Assembly: GCA_964019695.1 (NCBI GenBank)
Contig: OZ026528.1
Coordinates: forward strand, 51,273,495 to 51,337,494
Source of the DNA: Loripinus fragilis
Taxonomy: Eukaryota; Mollusca; Bivalvia; Lucinida; Lucinidae
DNA length: 64,000 bases
Direction of reading: 5' to 3'
Positions 11,881-24,749 of the stretch are shown here, piece by piece. The translations under genes and the position numbers were made by a program. The notes beneath the pieces are model-generated. The model worked only from the letters and a program-made list of their open reading frames with translations. It was not told the origin of the DNA and searched no databases. Position 1 is the first letter of the stretch. Each line of letters begins with the position of its first letter.

Positions 11881-12578
11881 CTGAATAACATAGACGTTGA
11901 ATCGACATGTATGAATAAAGTATACCAAAATATATTTGATTGCATTTTCAGAACCGGTTATGTGTAGGCTACAATGTTGTTGCAGTCCCAATTATTAAAT
12001 GTGACCTAGGGTTTTTCTCCCCATTTTGGATACATGACCCATTTCCTAGAATTGGAAATTTTTCATGTTGTTTTTACAAAAGGTCGAAAAATTCACACCA
12101 TATAGATCTATTATAATCACATTAAACAAAATTCTAATAAGAACATTTAAAACATTATGAATTTAAAAAAGTACAATTTATTATGGTACAGTTTCACAAA
12201 ATGGTGATAAATTTTGGTTTCTTAAATTGGGAACGTTCTCATTGAACTTGAGGAAAAACATACTTTTTGCCATTGGGAACATGGCCCAAAATTGGTCTTC
12301 AAAATGTAGCCTTAAATCCTGACTATTTAATCAAAAATATCAAGAAAACAATTGTATCTGTATCACTACATACTCTAGACAGACAAGGAATTTTCTGGCC
12401 AAAGTTACTGACTGAGTCTTTAAATAGGATGAATACAAATGCCCTAATCATATTTCAGCGCTTAACTGGCCCCAAACATAATCAAAAGTTATATGATCCC
12501 GATATCATATAACATATGACACTGTGTTTTAGGGTGATCTTTGAGATTGTTCTTTTGAGTACCTACAACATATGTTTT

Positions 12579-12782
12579 AGGGAGTGCAGTGGCTCAGTGG
12601 AAGAGTGCTTTACTCGAGACCGAAGGGCTGTGGGTTCGAGCTTCACAGGTGTCACTGCATTGTGGTCCTTGAGCAAGACACATTTATCCTAGCTTAGTAC
12701 TGGTTCAACTCGGCAAGACCCGTCCCTATATAACTGAAGATTGTTGATGTGACGTAAAGAATCAAATCAAACAACAAACAAA
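12579..12782 (+). mobile_element. tRNA-derived SINE with target duplication
   Basis: A box (CAGTGGCTCAGTGGAAGAG) and B box (GGTTCGAGCTTC), family body, and tail GACGTAAAGAATCAAATC plus AAAC-rich end. Flanked by 13-bp CAACATATGTTTT at 12566-12578 and 12783-12795. The locally duplicated sequence at about 13636 keeps one uninterrupted CAACATATGTTTT. Confidence 0.92.
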
Positions 12783-13053
12783 CAACATATGTTTTGATTA
12801 AGAAATAATTTCAATCACACATAAATACTCTTATCTTGGGTATAGGTGCTGTGGATAAGGCCGGGAGGCTATAGTAGCTAGGGGTATACAGTACCATATT
12901 CTTCATAATAAGCATACTTAAATTCATTTTATAGAAGACCTCCTAACTGAAAAAAATCTACAAATATATTCTACCCAGAGTATGGTTCAACTGAAAATAT
13001 GGTAACACACTGTTTTTGGACCAAAACAAACTCAATTTACTCTTATTACCATC

Positions 13054-13283
13054 TTAACCCTTTACTCCACAGGCTATATTTAGATCATGACATTATTTTC
13101 TATTTTTAGACAACATTGAAAAAAATCAAGAAAAATTTAAGCTAAGTCTTGAAAAGATTTGAAAAAAAATATTATGGAAAATGGAGCTTTGCTCCAAAAG
13201 AGCAAATGCTCCATTTTCCATAATATTTTCAAATACAAGATTTTCAAAGGCGTCAAGGGCGTTATTACAGAGTAAAGGGTTAA
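13054..13283. mobile_element. Palindromic element
   Basis: Ends TTAACCCTTTACTC and GAGTAAAGGGTTAA. A second, stronger inner hairpin at about 13163-13234 is built on TATTATGGAAAATGGAGC and its inverse. No coding capacity. Confidence 0.7.
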
Positions 13284-14610
13284 AGCTGGTGAGATCTCTC
13301 TCAAATTTGGGACCATGACTAGCTGGCATCAGTTTTTGTTTCCTAAGACTAATTTTGGGGGTCTCTGACTCTCAGAAGCACTGTGTAAAACCAACAGATC
13401 GTTGAAAAATATGAACAAAGCAGACTTGATGCTGAATAACAGACTTTATATTTTGCAATTTGCAGTATTTGAAAGAAAACATGTTATTTTGACATATTTT
13501 TCTGGAACTACTCAGAGCTGAAATAGTAGCATAGATCTAGATGAAGTAGTACCATATAGATATAGATGATAAAACGCAAGTGCACATGACGCTGCATTTT
13601 AGGGTGCTCTTTGAGACAGTTCTTTTGATTACCCACAACATATGTTTTAATTTAGAAATAATTTCAATCACACATTAGTACTCTTATCTTGGTGACGGGT
13701 GCTTTTGGTAGGGGAGGCTATGGTAGCTTGGGGTATAAAGTTCCATATTCTTCATAATAAGTATACTTTTGTACACTTGATGTAACTATTTCAAAAATGA
13801 GGGGTATTCCGGAGACCAGCTGTCTTCATTCTGATTAACTAAAATTTTTTGCAGGAACTTCCTACTGTGTAATAAATCATCAAATCATTTAAAATCTGAT
13901 GAGATCTCCCTAAATATGAAACCAGTGCTTATACTGTTTTCCAGTTTTGAAATTCAAGGCAATTAATGTTTGGGAGTCTGACTAAGAATTCCTTTTAGAC
14001 AATTAGAAATTCTTATTTTGAATCCTTTATCATTGTTGGTTTGTAATAAGAACATGTATGCTTATTACATAATTATATAATGGTTGGTATGCTGCATCTT
14101 AGAATACATACTTAAACCTCTTTTTATCCATATTGAAAACCATCTCAGTCTACACTTTATAAATCTGATATTTATGGGGCCCATTCAATGGGTTTGTGAT
14201 ATGTTACATAATGTTTACCTGAATACATTACACTAGCCTGTTTCATTTTCCCCAAGAAATAGTTATGTTTTCTTCCTAAAGTTGTCTTTGTTCCAGGCCC
14301 CTAGCACCTCATTTAAAAAAATAATAAAAAAATAAAAAAAAACTTTTCTCTTATTTAGGGTAAGTTCTAGTTTAAAGGTTGAATGTGGTATGATTCAATA
14401 TTAATGGTGTATTGGGTCTGGGTCATAATGATTGCTAGTATCAATAAAGAATAGTATATTGTATTTTAATTTCCTATTAAATGGCTTACAGGAAATGGCT
14501 TACATACAAGCTTAAAGCTTACTGTCAGATCCTGAGTATATTAACATTGTATATATTTGTCTACATGCAAATTATCTGAATAAAATATTGTTTAAACCAA
14601 TTTCCTATTA

Positions 14611-14775
14611 GCAGGGTTCCCACTGACTTCTGAAATAAGCGGTATACCAGCTCCCATTTTCTCAGTTTTGTCCCCCTATATATAGGCCTGAATTAGAAGA
14701 TTCATAAGTTTTTGGGGTATATCCCAATTTTTGGGGTTAAAGACCCTCAATAGAGGGTAAATGGGAACTCTGCCA
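14611..14775. repeat. Short element with inverted ends
   Basis: Ends CAGGGTTCCCAC and GGGAACTCTGCC, with a repetitive TTTTTGGGG core. Probably a small MITE-like repeat. Confidence 0.4.
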
Positions 14776-15254
14776 TTAGGCTTTTTATAAAATTTATCTA
14801 TGAGTGGGGGGGGGGGGGGCATATGAATAGGTCAACTTTCTGTGAAATCAAGTATATGAATGGGATAATTTTCAAAGGGCAGGTATATGATCGGGGTTGT
14901 CTCAAAATACTGGCTCGCACACCCATACCAAAATTACCCACAAGTTACTCCCCCACGACCACATCCCTCCCCCCAAAAATTATTGTATCTTTCTAAAAAA
15001 TTTCTTGAAAAGTAAAGTTTTCAATTATCGAAAGAATCAAGGGTTTTTATAAAGGTAAAAGGATAACATTTAGTAAACAAATAATAAAGAATATTGGGGA
15101 ACAGCTAGAGGGAAAAAAAGATAACAGAGCAAAGGTCTACCACTTGAGAATATATGTTCTTCATTTTAAACATGTGTTCCCGGTTAGGGTGAAACGGCAT
15201 CATTACTGATGGCCAGAGGAGATTGGGGGCGGTGGGATAGGTGAGTAGTTGGTG

Positions 15255-15478
15255 AGGCCCTGCCATGGGTTTTGGGGAACAGGGTTAAGGGGCATTTATT
15301 TCAAGGGAACAGGGGTGCTATGTGCAACTTTTGAGGGGAACAAGCAAACAAAGAAGATATTGGGGAACATGGAACACAGGAAAACAAATTTTCGATTTTT
15401 GGGGAACAGGGGAACAAGCAAATGCATTGCAGCCTCCGTGCCCCCTCCACGCCCCCTCCCGCCAATGTGAGGGCCTCG
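15255..15478. repeat. GGGGAACA-rich element
   Basis: Starts GGTGAGGCCCTGCC and ends TGAGGGCCTCGA, with repeated GGGGAACAGGG segments between. Same family as 11681-11880, and related in style to the ends of 1095-2661. ORFs across it are artefacts. Confidence 0.6.
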
Positions 15479-15569
15479 ATGGTGTATATAGTTGATAATT
15501 CGGCCCAGGTACAGACATAAACATTATAGTTCCTTCTGTCATGGGGTTAGCGTTTGAATGATCCATGCA

Positions 15570-15880
15570 TACGAGGATCCAGGAATTTTTGTTAGGGGGG
15601 GTATCCAGGCCCAACGGCGAGAAAACAGCCTTGAAAACCTTTTTTATGCTTGTTTATGGGTTTTTAGATCTCAAATTATTTTACAGTTTACAGAGAGGGT
15701 CCAATGGTTTTATTGCAGAGAAAACTATGCTTTTTCAAGGAATTAGAGGGGGTCCAACATTTCGGGAGGTCCAACTATTTACAGGGGGGATCCAAATGCT
15801 AATTTCTATAGAAATCAATATAACTTGTGATTTTCCAGGGATGAGGGTCCGTAATCCATATCCCCCTCTGGATCCGCACA
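15570..15880. repeat. GGATCCAGG-ended element
   Basis: Left end GAGGATCCAGGAATTTTTG, right end CCCCCTCTGGATCCGCAC. The 111-codon ORF is a by-product of the repeat. A similar element lies at 36045-36232. Confidence 0.55.
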
Positions 15881-16299
15881 TGAATGACATTAATGGTTAA
15901 GGAACAAGTCGAAAGGGGAAGAAGCGGCAGCCCGGGAAGAAGGTAACGGGGACAAGGAGTTCAGGCGAACAAACGAATTAAAAATGAAATCTTTACCCAT
16001 GATGCACATCTGAGGCCCCAGAGAGAAAGTATTTGAACATCACAGTTCTTCACCATTTTACAGAAGAATATGTATTAGCATTATTCCTTTAGAATCACAT
16101 TTTATAGATAAAACATATGGATTACAACACTATTCGTAATGAGGGGGTGGGCAGGGGGGTACCCAATCCCCACTTCCCTCCCCCTCTCCCCCACTTCCCT
16201 CCCCATCCATAAACCAAAATTAATTTTAACAACAGCTTACTAAAGACCCGTTTGCATTTTCATGCAAAATTGTCCTGGGGACAAAGAGTTAAAACATGG

Positions 16300-16590
16300 T
16301 TTGAAGCGTAACGTCCCAGTCAACAGTTATAGTCATGTGGAGACAGTCATATCATCTAACCTGACAAGCTTGCCGATACTGCATGCACAAACTTTGGCTT
16401 GTAACTGACAACAACCCTTTTTGAATGAGCGGAAGGGAGGTGAATGACCGTAGAAATTATTTAATGATCAAATCTCCACGAAAGTATGGGAACAGGCCGG
16501 GAACGAACTCGTGGCCCCTGGATCTGCAGTCAGACACGTATCTGCAATCTGACATGTTACCGTCTGCGCTGTGCGGCCCCTTTAACACGT
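16300..16590 (-). mobile_element. Second tRNA-derived SINE family
   Basis: On the minus strand the sequence starts GGGGCCGCACAGCGCAGACG and carries a B-box-like GAGTTCGTTCCC after a long variable region, as in tRNA-Ser/Leu. The body shares TCACGAAAGTATGGG... (plus-strand reading) with another copy at 49060-49325. It is not a functional tRNA: the acceptor ends do not pair. Confidence 0.55.
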
Positions 16591-16979
16591 ACTTCATCAG
16601 AGATAAACTGTGTATCTTCTTGAGTCAGCAAAGTAAACATTGTTTATATTAGGCAAAATAAATCTTGTTTCCAGTTACCATAAATCCTTGTATATTGGGA
16701 CCTCCTTTCTGAAACTGTTTGGGATTTTAAAGTGTATTAATTTTTAGAATTTTTAAGGATTTCTTTCTTACTTTTTTCATGCAAAAGTTTTACATAAAAA
16801 AGTTTGCTTACCTATTGACCCTTAAAATATTGAAGACGTTTCCGTAAAATATACATTTTATTCCTTTTTCTTGTAGAAAAAGGGTAAAGAAAGGGTATAT
16901 GAATTAATCAGGGTATGTCCGTCCGTCTGTCCATGCGCGTGCACGTACGTTTGTGCGTGTGGTTTCTTGTAATTGTTTC

Positions 16980-17530
16980 TCCTAAACCAGTAGAAACTTT
17001 AATTTTTGTAGCCGCTTAAGTTACATGATGTAGTGGATACTTGGCAACATTACGTGGTCAAGGGAAAAGTTAAAATAAAGTATTGTCGGGTAAATGCATC
17101 TCGTCCTAAACCATTAGCCGTAGCAACTTCAACCTTTGTCTGACCGTGCGACCTAAATCAAAGGTCATTTTTTTTCATCTAAACCGTTGGATGTAGCATC
17201 TTCAAAATTTGCAGGTGCATAGGTCACATGATATAGAGGGCACTAGGCGACATCCCATGTGACCTTTGACCCCAAGCTCAAGGTCAAATACTGTATTATC
17301 TTGTAAATGGTGAATGTAGCAACTTCAAACTTTGCAGTTGCATACGTCACATGATGTAGAGGGTGCTGGGTAATATTTCAAGTAACATTGATGTCAAAGT
17401 CAAGGTTATATACCATACTTTCTTGTAAATACATTTCTACCTAAATGGTTGGATGTAGCAATTTCAAACGCTGCAGGTGCTTAGATCACATGATGTAGAG
17501 GGTACGGGGCAACATTTTGTGTAAGAAGTG
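16980..17530 (+). repeat. Degenerate 130-bp tandem repeat
   Basis: Four to five units share GTAGCAACTTCAAACTTTGC, AGGTCACATGATGTAGAGGG and (A)GGTCAAATACTGTATT. Preceded by a GTCCGTCTGTCC microsatellite-like stretch at 16918. No gene. Confidence 0.75.
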
Positions 17531-17656
17531 GGTATTTGCGATGGTGTATCATCGACTGAAGACTAGTTTAAATATATGTTGGCCCTACTTACAAAAAACA
17601 TCTTATAATCAATAAATAAATGCTTTGTCCAACTCTTAAGTGTCGATTATTTATTT

Positions 17657-18191
17657 CAGTGACCTATATACAGGGTGGGTAGTCACGTGGTTTTTGCTTG
17701 GATACACTGTAAGGATGTTCGAATACACTGTACGGACATTCTGATCGAATGTAGGTAGATTTCTCTATGTTTTCTCATCTATACCCATAAAGTTATACAC
17801 CATTTTCCAGCCCACATTTTCCCCTATTAAACGCTACCAGGATGGCATCTTTTTGCTTCTTACTTTGAGTACTAACTCTGTCACAAATGTTGTCCGTACA
17901 GCTTATTTCCAAATTCAGGCCTGATCTTCGCCGCTAAAAATTTTGTGACAGAGTCTGTACTCAAAGTAAGAAGCTTTATGAGGATATCCTGGCATCGTTA
18001 GATCTGGAAAAATTGGGGCTGGAAAATGGTGTATAACTTTCTGTGTAAAGATGAAAAAACACGCAGAAATATCTACTTACTTTTGCTTAAAACATCGGTG
18101 TGGAAAGAAGTCCGCCATTTTTTCCGTACAGTGTATCTTAACAGAAACCACGTGACTACCCACCCTGACATAAGTCTTATATAGGTCACTG
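17657..18191. mobile_element. Foldback element with 7-bp target duplication
   Basis: Ends CAGTGACCTATATA and its inverse. Arms of about 240 bp pair across a roughly 45-bp centre, with gaps. Flanked by TTTATTT on both sides (a low-complexity site, so weaker evidence). Both arms carry CACGTGGTTT near the end. No coding capacity. Confidence 0.78.
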
Positions 18192-18269
18192 TTTATTTGC
18201 ATACTTGGTAATTTTCATGCATTTGTTGCCATCTACTGATTTTTTTAAAAAAAATAACCTTTTCGATTT

Positions 18270-18400
18270 TTTTTCACGAAAAATACCAGAGCCAAGGTGT
18301 CAAACACTTTGGATCCAGATCAGGACCAGTAGAATCCAGAACAGGACCGGCATTCTAGTGATGCCGACCTGGGTCTTAACTGCTTGCAAAGGTTATTAGT
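18270..18400 (+). repeat. TTTGGATCCAGATCAGG dispersed repeat
   Basis: Shares GTGTCAAACACTTTGGATCC and the following AGATCAGG with 49590-49700. I recognise this as a common dispersed repeat type in molluscan sequence, from memory. Not coding. Confidence 0.5.
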
Positions 18401-18419
18401 AAAGTAAATTTGTTCAATC

Positions 18420-19470
18420 AGATCCGGGAGATTTCCTAATCTTGTAAAAATGTGTATGTTTTAGAAGAAATTTTATGATTCATGTCTGGGAGTCTCCCTG
18501 TACGATAAGGTAGGGTTTGAGTCGGCGATTCATAAACATAAGCGCCAAGGAGCGTTTGAAACTTCATGAAACATTTTCACAAAAGGGAATGACTTTCCTC
18601 TGGTACATGTAGGACCCAAGAATCGAGAGATTATCCAAGGCCTCGGATACAGTAAGAATGTATATCTAAACTCTTTTGACTACGAATCTCATTACATGTA
18701 CTTTTCCTGTTGAATATGACTGTAAAATACGCCATACATCGATATTTTGACAAACCAAGACACTAGCATAATTTCTCCAAGCTTGACGATATGCGTGGTT
18801 CCAAACTTTCGGGTCTTTCAGAACACTCATAGTTTAGTTTGTATATCAAAATGCGAATTACCGTGCTTAGCACAACGATCGGTGAACGCATGTTGTGTTT
18901 TATTTCTTTAGAAGTTTACAGATGATAAGTCAATTTCTAGCACGGAATAAATGAAATAGCTATCGACGTCCACTGAATTTCAACATAAAACGACAGCCAA
19001 CATTTCAAAGAGGAAGATTGGATTCTTTGCAAAATTAATTGGTTCCGTAAAAAGTAGATTTAAAGTCACGGACATTGTTCGGATCGTTTGATCTGCCGCT
19101 GAGTGACAATATCCAAAAAGTAAAAAGACAACCTAGTACCTTGATAATCTCGTTTTATTATATACCTATAACTGATACGGCGTTAGAACTGTCTGATTTC
19201 TGGCCATCTGATACAGAAAGCCGGATCAACGAACTGAGGTTTTCTGAATCCATATCACTATCCTTTAAAACGAGGCTAACGTCGGTTATCTGCTTTTGCG
19301 GCGACGTTACGTAATGTAAATTGTAAGCATAGAACCAGAGAGGGTAAATATGTTGACGTGACGTCAAGAAACGTAACGATACGGCAAACGTTCCCGCAAT
19401 TTTTCGGGATAATGGACCAAAACGGGTTTTAAAATCAGATAGAATGTCAGAAAAAAGGCATATAATAAAC
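18420..19470. other. No recognisable gene
   Basis: ORFs of up to 125 codons on the minus strand overlap the hairpin at 19472 and match nothing I know. Confidence 0.5.
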
Positions 19471-19471
19471 A

Positions 19472-19636
19472 TATTATCATAATAGTAACTTGATCTGGCG
19501 TACAGTATCACGTCTCGTGAATGAAGCCATACCATTGGATCACCCTCGACGCAAAACGTCTCGGGTGATCCGATGGTATGACCTCATCCACTCGACGTGA
19601 TACAGTACGCCAGATCAAGTTACTGTTATGATAATG
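19472..19636. repeat. Hairpin with about 75-bp arms
   Basis: ATTATCATAATAGTAACTTG and its inverse (with one C) bound the structure. The arms include GATCTGGCGTAC and TACCATTGGATCACCC. The loop is near 19545-19558. Confidence 0.8.
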
Positions 19637-20099
19637 TGTATTTCTCGGCAGTCTCCGTTCTTTGAAGGACAGTTAAAAAAACAAGCTGAAATCTGTCGGC
19701 TTCATACATAACGTGGGTTGTGTGACAAAATAGTCCACGAAAAGATGCATGATTCCCTTATTGGACCTTAATACGACTTCAAGGCCTAAAACGGTATCGT
19801 TATGGCCCATTTTCTATAAATTTTCTATATAAAAAAAAATTCAGCCCCAATCTTTGCAGACTCCCCGCCCCCTATCCCGTCCCCTCTATCCCCACCCTCT
19901 CTACCCCTGCTTCCGCCCCTTTACCCCCGCTTCCCGCCCCCTCTACCCCCGCTTCCGCCTCCTTATCCCCATACCCCGACCCCTTGTCCATCCCCTCGTA
20001 GTTGGTCCTTGTTTTGTTATTCAGTACTTTGTGTCCTTCCAGTTTATTATCAGTTTGATGGGAAAGAGAGAGCTTGATGCTTAACTTTATTTCTTGTAA

Positions 20100-20960
20100 C
20101 TGTTAGTGTTATGTGGCTCTTCCTCACGGTGCCATGGGTTGGTCTGCAGTGTTGGATTGAGGTATTTTCTGATCATACTCACTTATGTAAAGTAATATTT
20201 ATGTACTATTGTACAATGTGCAATGTTTCTTCATGGCTTTGTCTCTAATTCACTATATATAGTCTCCGCCAGCTTATCCCTTTTCTCTTTATCAAAAAAA
20301 CTTCATTTTTTGTTTAAATTTTAAACGACTTTATAATACAATCTTTACATAAACAACTCCTGATTGGCACAGTTGCATATCCACTCGAGTCAATATAACT
20401 ACATGTCGCTTGGGCTGTGGGTTTTCCCCATTCAATATTAGTCACTAAAATAGACTTCATTGAAACTTCCCATACAACGTGTGCTTTCAGCTTGAAACTT
20501 GCATGTAAATACAATTCAGTGAGGGACAGCATCACGCAATTCACAAGATTTGGTGTTTCATCATATACATGTAATTCAGACTTTGTTGTTGAATATACAG
20601 ATGTACCACGACCTCTGACCAATGACCTTTGGGTCTCTCTATTTCAAACGATTGATGCAGAATGCGTAAGATGAGCCAGTCCGACTGGAACATATGTGTA
20701 TGTCAAAGCTTTTATAGTAAATGTAAATAAACGCCTGAAACCATTTTTTTCTAGAACACCATATCAATATTGTAAATAGAGTCATGCTTCAAAGCTTTTG
20801 GTTTATCTTTAGTAATGAGCAGAACTCTTAAATGAACTAATGAATTCTTCCTTCTGGATTGATGCAATAAATTTGGAATGATCCATTGTATAATTCAAGG
20901 GGTCAAGGGTTATAATTTTTAAATAAATTGCAGTTTTATTCTCTGAAGATCATTTTTGTC
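20100..20960. other. No recognisable gene
   Basis: 20101-20180 resembles the sequence that follows the 34-bp unit at 46300 and at 29790 (CACGGTGCCATGGGTTGGTC type). Overlapping 102- and 85-codon ORFs on opposite strands at 20314-20674 match nothing I know. Confidence 0.45.
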
Positions 20961-20963
20961 TAA

Positions 20964-21030
20964 GCAAACAGTGTAGACCCTGATAAAATGCCACATTATG
21001 CGGCATTTAATCTGGGTCTTCTCTGTCTGC
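20964..21030. repeat. GCAAACAGTG short hairpin element
   Basis: Near-palindrome AAACAGTGTAGACCCTGAT...ATCTGGGTCTTCTCTGTCTGC with the apex GCCACATTATGCGGC. Related hairpins are at 25033-25101 and 50432-50499. Confidence 0.65.
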
Positions 21031-21180
21031 AGTTGTAATTACAAATAAAATATGCATTCACTTCTCTTTTAACTGACTGGAATCAGTTGGTCATCATGCA
21101 AAACTGTCCAAGACATAGTCCATGGCCAAGGTTTTGTAGTTGATGTTGCTTTTATGTTTAGAAAAAAATATATAATAAAA

Positions 21181-21321
21181 CAATTGTTGACTATAGAGGC
21201 ATTGGGCATGATGTGATGTCAACCTCAGAATACCAATATTGACCTCGGCTCTGCCTCAGTCAATATTGGTGCTCTCAGGTCGACATCACATCATGTCCAA
21301 TGCCTCAACAGTTAATAATTG
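21181..21321. repeat. Hairpin element
   Basis: GAGGCATTGGGCATGATGTG and its inverse form arms of about 60 bp, with CAATATTGACC near the apex. No coding capacity. Confidence 0.8.
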
Positions 21322-21329
21322 TATAATGT

Positions 21330-22390
21330 ATACTTAATGAAGAACTATTGTAAACTGTTTTGTGGTCAGTGAAGATGATACTGCTAAACATCAGCTTTGT
21401 TTTAAATACTGGAGGCTTTCTTCAATGGCCACAGTGTTGTGATTCAGTTAGGTTCAGCTTTAATATATACTTGAGAAGCTAACAACAACAATGAAACTAA
21501 GGTCAGCTATTTTAGGGCCATATTGTAAGTAGACTTTCTCAAAAAATGTTGTCAATTTATTCTTGAATGCACTGGTAAATCTCATCTAGATATATCCTGT
21601 ATAATCATATAGATAGTAATTTTGCCGATATAGTGGCTGGTCAATTCTCAAAATGATTTCTACTGTGGTAAAATTCTACTTTTGGCTTTATTTTTCAAGT
21701 TTTTGCAGCTTTACAGGGATGAGAAAATCTACACCTTTACACGGACTCTTACATCCTTTTTCCCTCCTTATTAAAGAATTTATTTTTGACCCTTTTAAGA
21801 AGTAAAGAAAAGAAGCTGTTTATATTTGGTTTACTTTTATTATATCACGTTGCTTCGGGGAGTGTTATAACGCCATTAATTAAAATCATTAAAACACTAG
21901 TGCATTAAATACAAATGTATTTATAGTAGGAAATCTAACATATATATATTTTGATAATCTGAATTGACACCCTAACTTCACGTATATAAGACATAAATTT
22001 GACACCCAGATTCCAGAATAATTCTGCTATTGTATAAAGGATATAATCTTAATTATGTGCTCTCGTGCTATTAAATGTATTACACTCACCGCGAAAAGGC
22101 TATAGAAAGCTTCGCTTTACTATGCATTTTATTACTTTTTGGCAATGAGTTAGATTCAATTGTACGTCATCTTCTTTGTAATCTGTATTTTATTTTATTT
22201 CCAGCCATTTGTTGTTTGAAAGGAAGAGCTATAAAGGAGATTCACCTCTAATTAACAGACTGACAGACAGAGTAGTTCTACCCCACTAAAATCTTGACAT
22301 TAATCCCCTATATTCATGTGTTTGGTGATAGTCAGATTTAACAGTTTCTTATCTGTGCAAAGTCATTAAAAAACCTCTTTTCAATTAATT
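21330..22390. other. No recognisable gene
   Basis: AT-rich sequence. No ORF, repeat or RNA gene that I can support. Confidence 0.5.
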
Positions 22391-22398
22391 TAAAAAAT

Positions 22399-22635
22399 GA
22401 GCCACGACATGAGATTTCCAACAATGTGGTATGTGCGACCAGCAAAGGCTCAGATCAGCCTGCACATACGCTCAGTCTGACAAGAGCCATTGCTAGTCGC
22501 TTGAATACTCTATGAATATTAAGCTACTGACCAAACATCATTTGGAGTTTCTTAGCTTAAAAGGAGACTGCACAGGCTTGTCTCAGTCTAATCATGTCAA
22601 AAATGCGACTTTGTTGGAAATCACATGTGGTGGCT
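22399..22635 (+). mobile_element. 235-bp MITE (GAGCC...GGCTC)
   Basis: Inverted ends GAGCCACGACATGAGATTTC and the inverse (diverged at a few positions). Flanked by AAAT on both sides (4-bp duplication). Internal CAGATCAGCCTGC matches the other copies. Confidence 0.88.
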
Positions 22636-22721
22636 CAAATCTCCAGTTCAGCCTGTGCATCTAGGCAGTTTGATCTGCACCTTTGTTAATCCCTTCTTGA
22701 AAAGTTTCATGGTCACATATT

Positions 22722-22936
22722 ACAGTAAAACTTGTGTAAAACGGCCACTCAAAAATAGACAAAACAAAGATCTTAATGACAAATGGTAGCTTCATGAAGG
22801 TCGAAAGTAATACAGAATGCCCTTGAAGCATTCTGCGATACTTTTGATCCGTATAAAGCGATAATTGACATTGAAAATCAATTTTTGGTCTTTTATTAGA
22901 GTGGCCGTTTTAGAAAGGTTTTATTGCTTTGAACTG
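22722..22936. mobile_element. MITE with AGTAAAAC...GGCCACTC ends
   Basis: Left AGTAAAACTTGTGTAAAACG plus GCCACTC and right GAGTGGCCGTTTTAGAAAGG plus TTTTATT are inverted repeats of about 26 bp. The internal sequence is not coding. The terminal style fits mariner-derived MITEs (inference). Confidence 0.65.
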
Positions 22937-23504
22937 ACACAACCCATCCCGTAGCAGAATGATTAACTTTGAGTGGTTCGAATCATTGATTTTTATCTCA
23001 CTAAGAGGAATATTGGAGTGAAGTCTTATTTAATGAAATCAGGAGATATGGAGGGGACACAAAATCGAAGGGTTGAAATTACGAGAGCAATAAACATTTC
23101 GTAAATATGAGCCTCCTTTACTCCAGGGCTGAAACTGTAGATACTTAGAATATAAAGAATGAGAGAAACACACAAGCTTTTACTTGAGTTTCAAGTAAAT
23201 TTATGAACATAATGGAATTTATACACAGGTCTATACTAAGGATATAAAGAATAAGTGACTATCACATATGTTATATTTTTATTGGTTAGGAATATCATTA
23301 TGTCACATGTTTAGTGGACTGTTCATTATCTTACAAGAGTGCCCACCTACGGATAATTTGACTGGTCATGTGTAGTTTATTAAAGTCAGTCTGGTAAATT
23401 CCTAACAACTTCACAAAGCTGAAACTATACATGCTTAGAATATAAAATATGAGAGAAATGCATAGGCTTTTATTTTAGTTTCAAACAAAGTTATGAACAA
23501 AAAA

Positions 23505-23841
23505 GAGGATCTTACATGAGTGCTCATGTTTTATTGATTTATTAAACGAGTTGGGGAAAAAAGATAAAATGCGAGGCTTGCCGAGCATTTTGTCTCTTTT
23601 TCGCAACGCGTTTAATAAATTCAATAATACAAGAGCACGAATGTTAGATTCTATCTATCAAATGACGTTAAGATTACTTTGAAATCTCATTTCTTGCGTA
23701 AAAACGTTATAATTTTGTCATTATGTACCCAACGTTGTTATGGACGTCATAACGTTTCCCGAAAATGGACAAACCACAAGTGGTATACAGATTTTATTGC
23801 ATGGCGTTATTACACTCCCAGGCGCGACATCATATGATAAA
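23505..23841 (+). mobile_element. GAGGATCTTACATGAG element
   Basis: Begins GAGGATCTTACATGAGTGCT and ends GCGACATCATATGATAAA. The first third is a hairpin (arms around TTTATTAAACGAGTTGG and the inverse, apex GCGAGGCTTGCCGAGC). The host module at 23205 shows the uninterrupted site (ATGAACATAATGGAATTTAT). Other copies: 32637-32961, and a partial copy at 26498-26595. Confidence 0.72.
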
Positions 23842-24749
23842 TGGAATTTTTACACAGGCCTATACTAAGGATAAGAGTAAGAGACTATCACATATGTAAT
23901 ACTATTTTTATTGGATGGGAATATCATAATTTCTCATATTACTTGGATACAAATGTGCATCAAATTCAGGTGTCATGTTGTTTTTCAATGCAATAAGCAT
24001 AATAGAAACCTTAGTTTTGGCACTGACAAGGCACTGTCTCTCAGGCAGCCCGTATCCCTTGGCCGAAGTCCTAAGTTTAGCTAAACATTGTTTTAAAAGT
24101 TTCAATCAAAGTACGACGTACGATTCCTATGGCTGTCTATACGCAGACTATAAGTAAGAAGGTACAAATCAAACTGTTACATAAGTGACACAAAATACAA
24201 TGTCTACACCTGTATATCTAAGAAAATAAAGAAAAAGAAAATGAGATTGTACACTTTTTAATCAATCAAAATCTACAACACTGTGTATACAACACTGTGT
24301 AAACAAATTGACAAAAGGAAAACTTCCACAAGCTTTGGGATACCACACTGATAGAATTGGTATGGTAATTATTCACCCTAGGTGTGGTTTAGAATTGATT
24401 TCGATGAGAAACGCACCCTCAGTGAATAACTAACATACCAGTTTCAACAGTTCTACATTAGACTTGTACCTGGTGATAGTGATAAACACATCAACTCATG
24501 ACAGTTCATGACATTTCTTGGTTAAATTATACTCTTGTCAAAAAATAGAAGCCACCCCAATTCACCCGCTATGTTGAAAATAAGTATAGGCATGAACCTA
24601 AAGTTATGATTACCAATTTATTGTAAGTAAAATCTTATATAGTGACCGCCAACTTTATAAATGCATTTTGTGAGCATATTCGTATGCTTAGAAGAATCCT
24701 GAGTATATCTTCCAGTGTTCCCATTAGGGTAATGCGGCAGCTAGAAAGG

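Larger units (their letters stand above)
12200..14000 (+). repeat. Local direct duplication, about 1.06 kb apart
   Basis: 12520-12900 (interrupted by a SINE) matches 13585-13760. Both contain TAGGGTG, ACAACATATGTTTT, AGAAATAATTTCAATCACAC and CCATATTCTTCATAATAAG. No coding sequence is recognisable. Confidence 0.75.

Noticed and set aside
15565..15900. 111-codon ORF beginning MHTRIQEFLLGG
   Set aside because: Repeat-derived peptide of the GGATCCAGG element.
19158..19535. 125-codon minus-strand ORF
   Set aside because: Starts within the hairpin at 19472 and has no recognisable motif.
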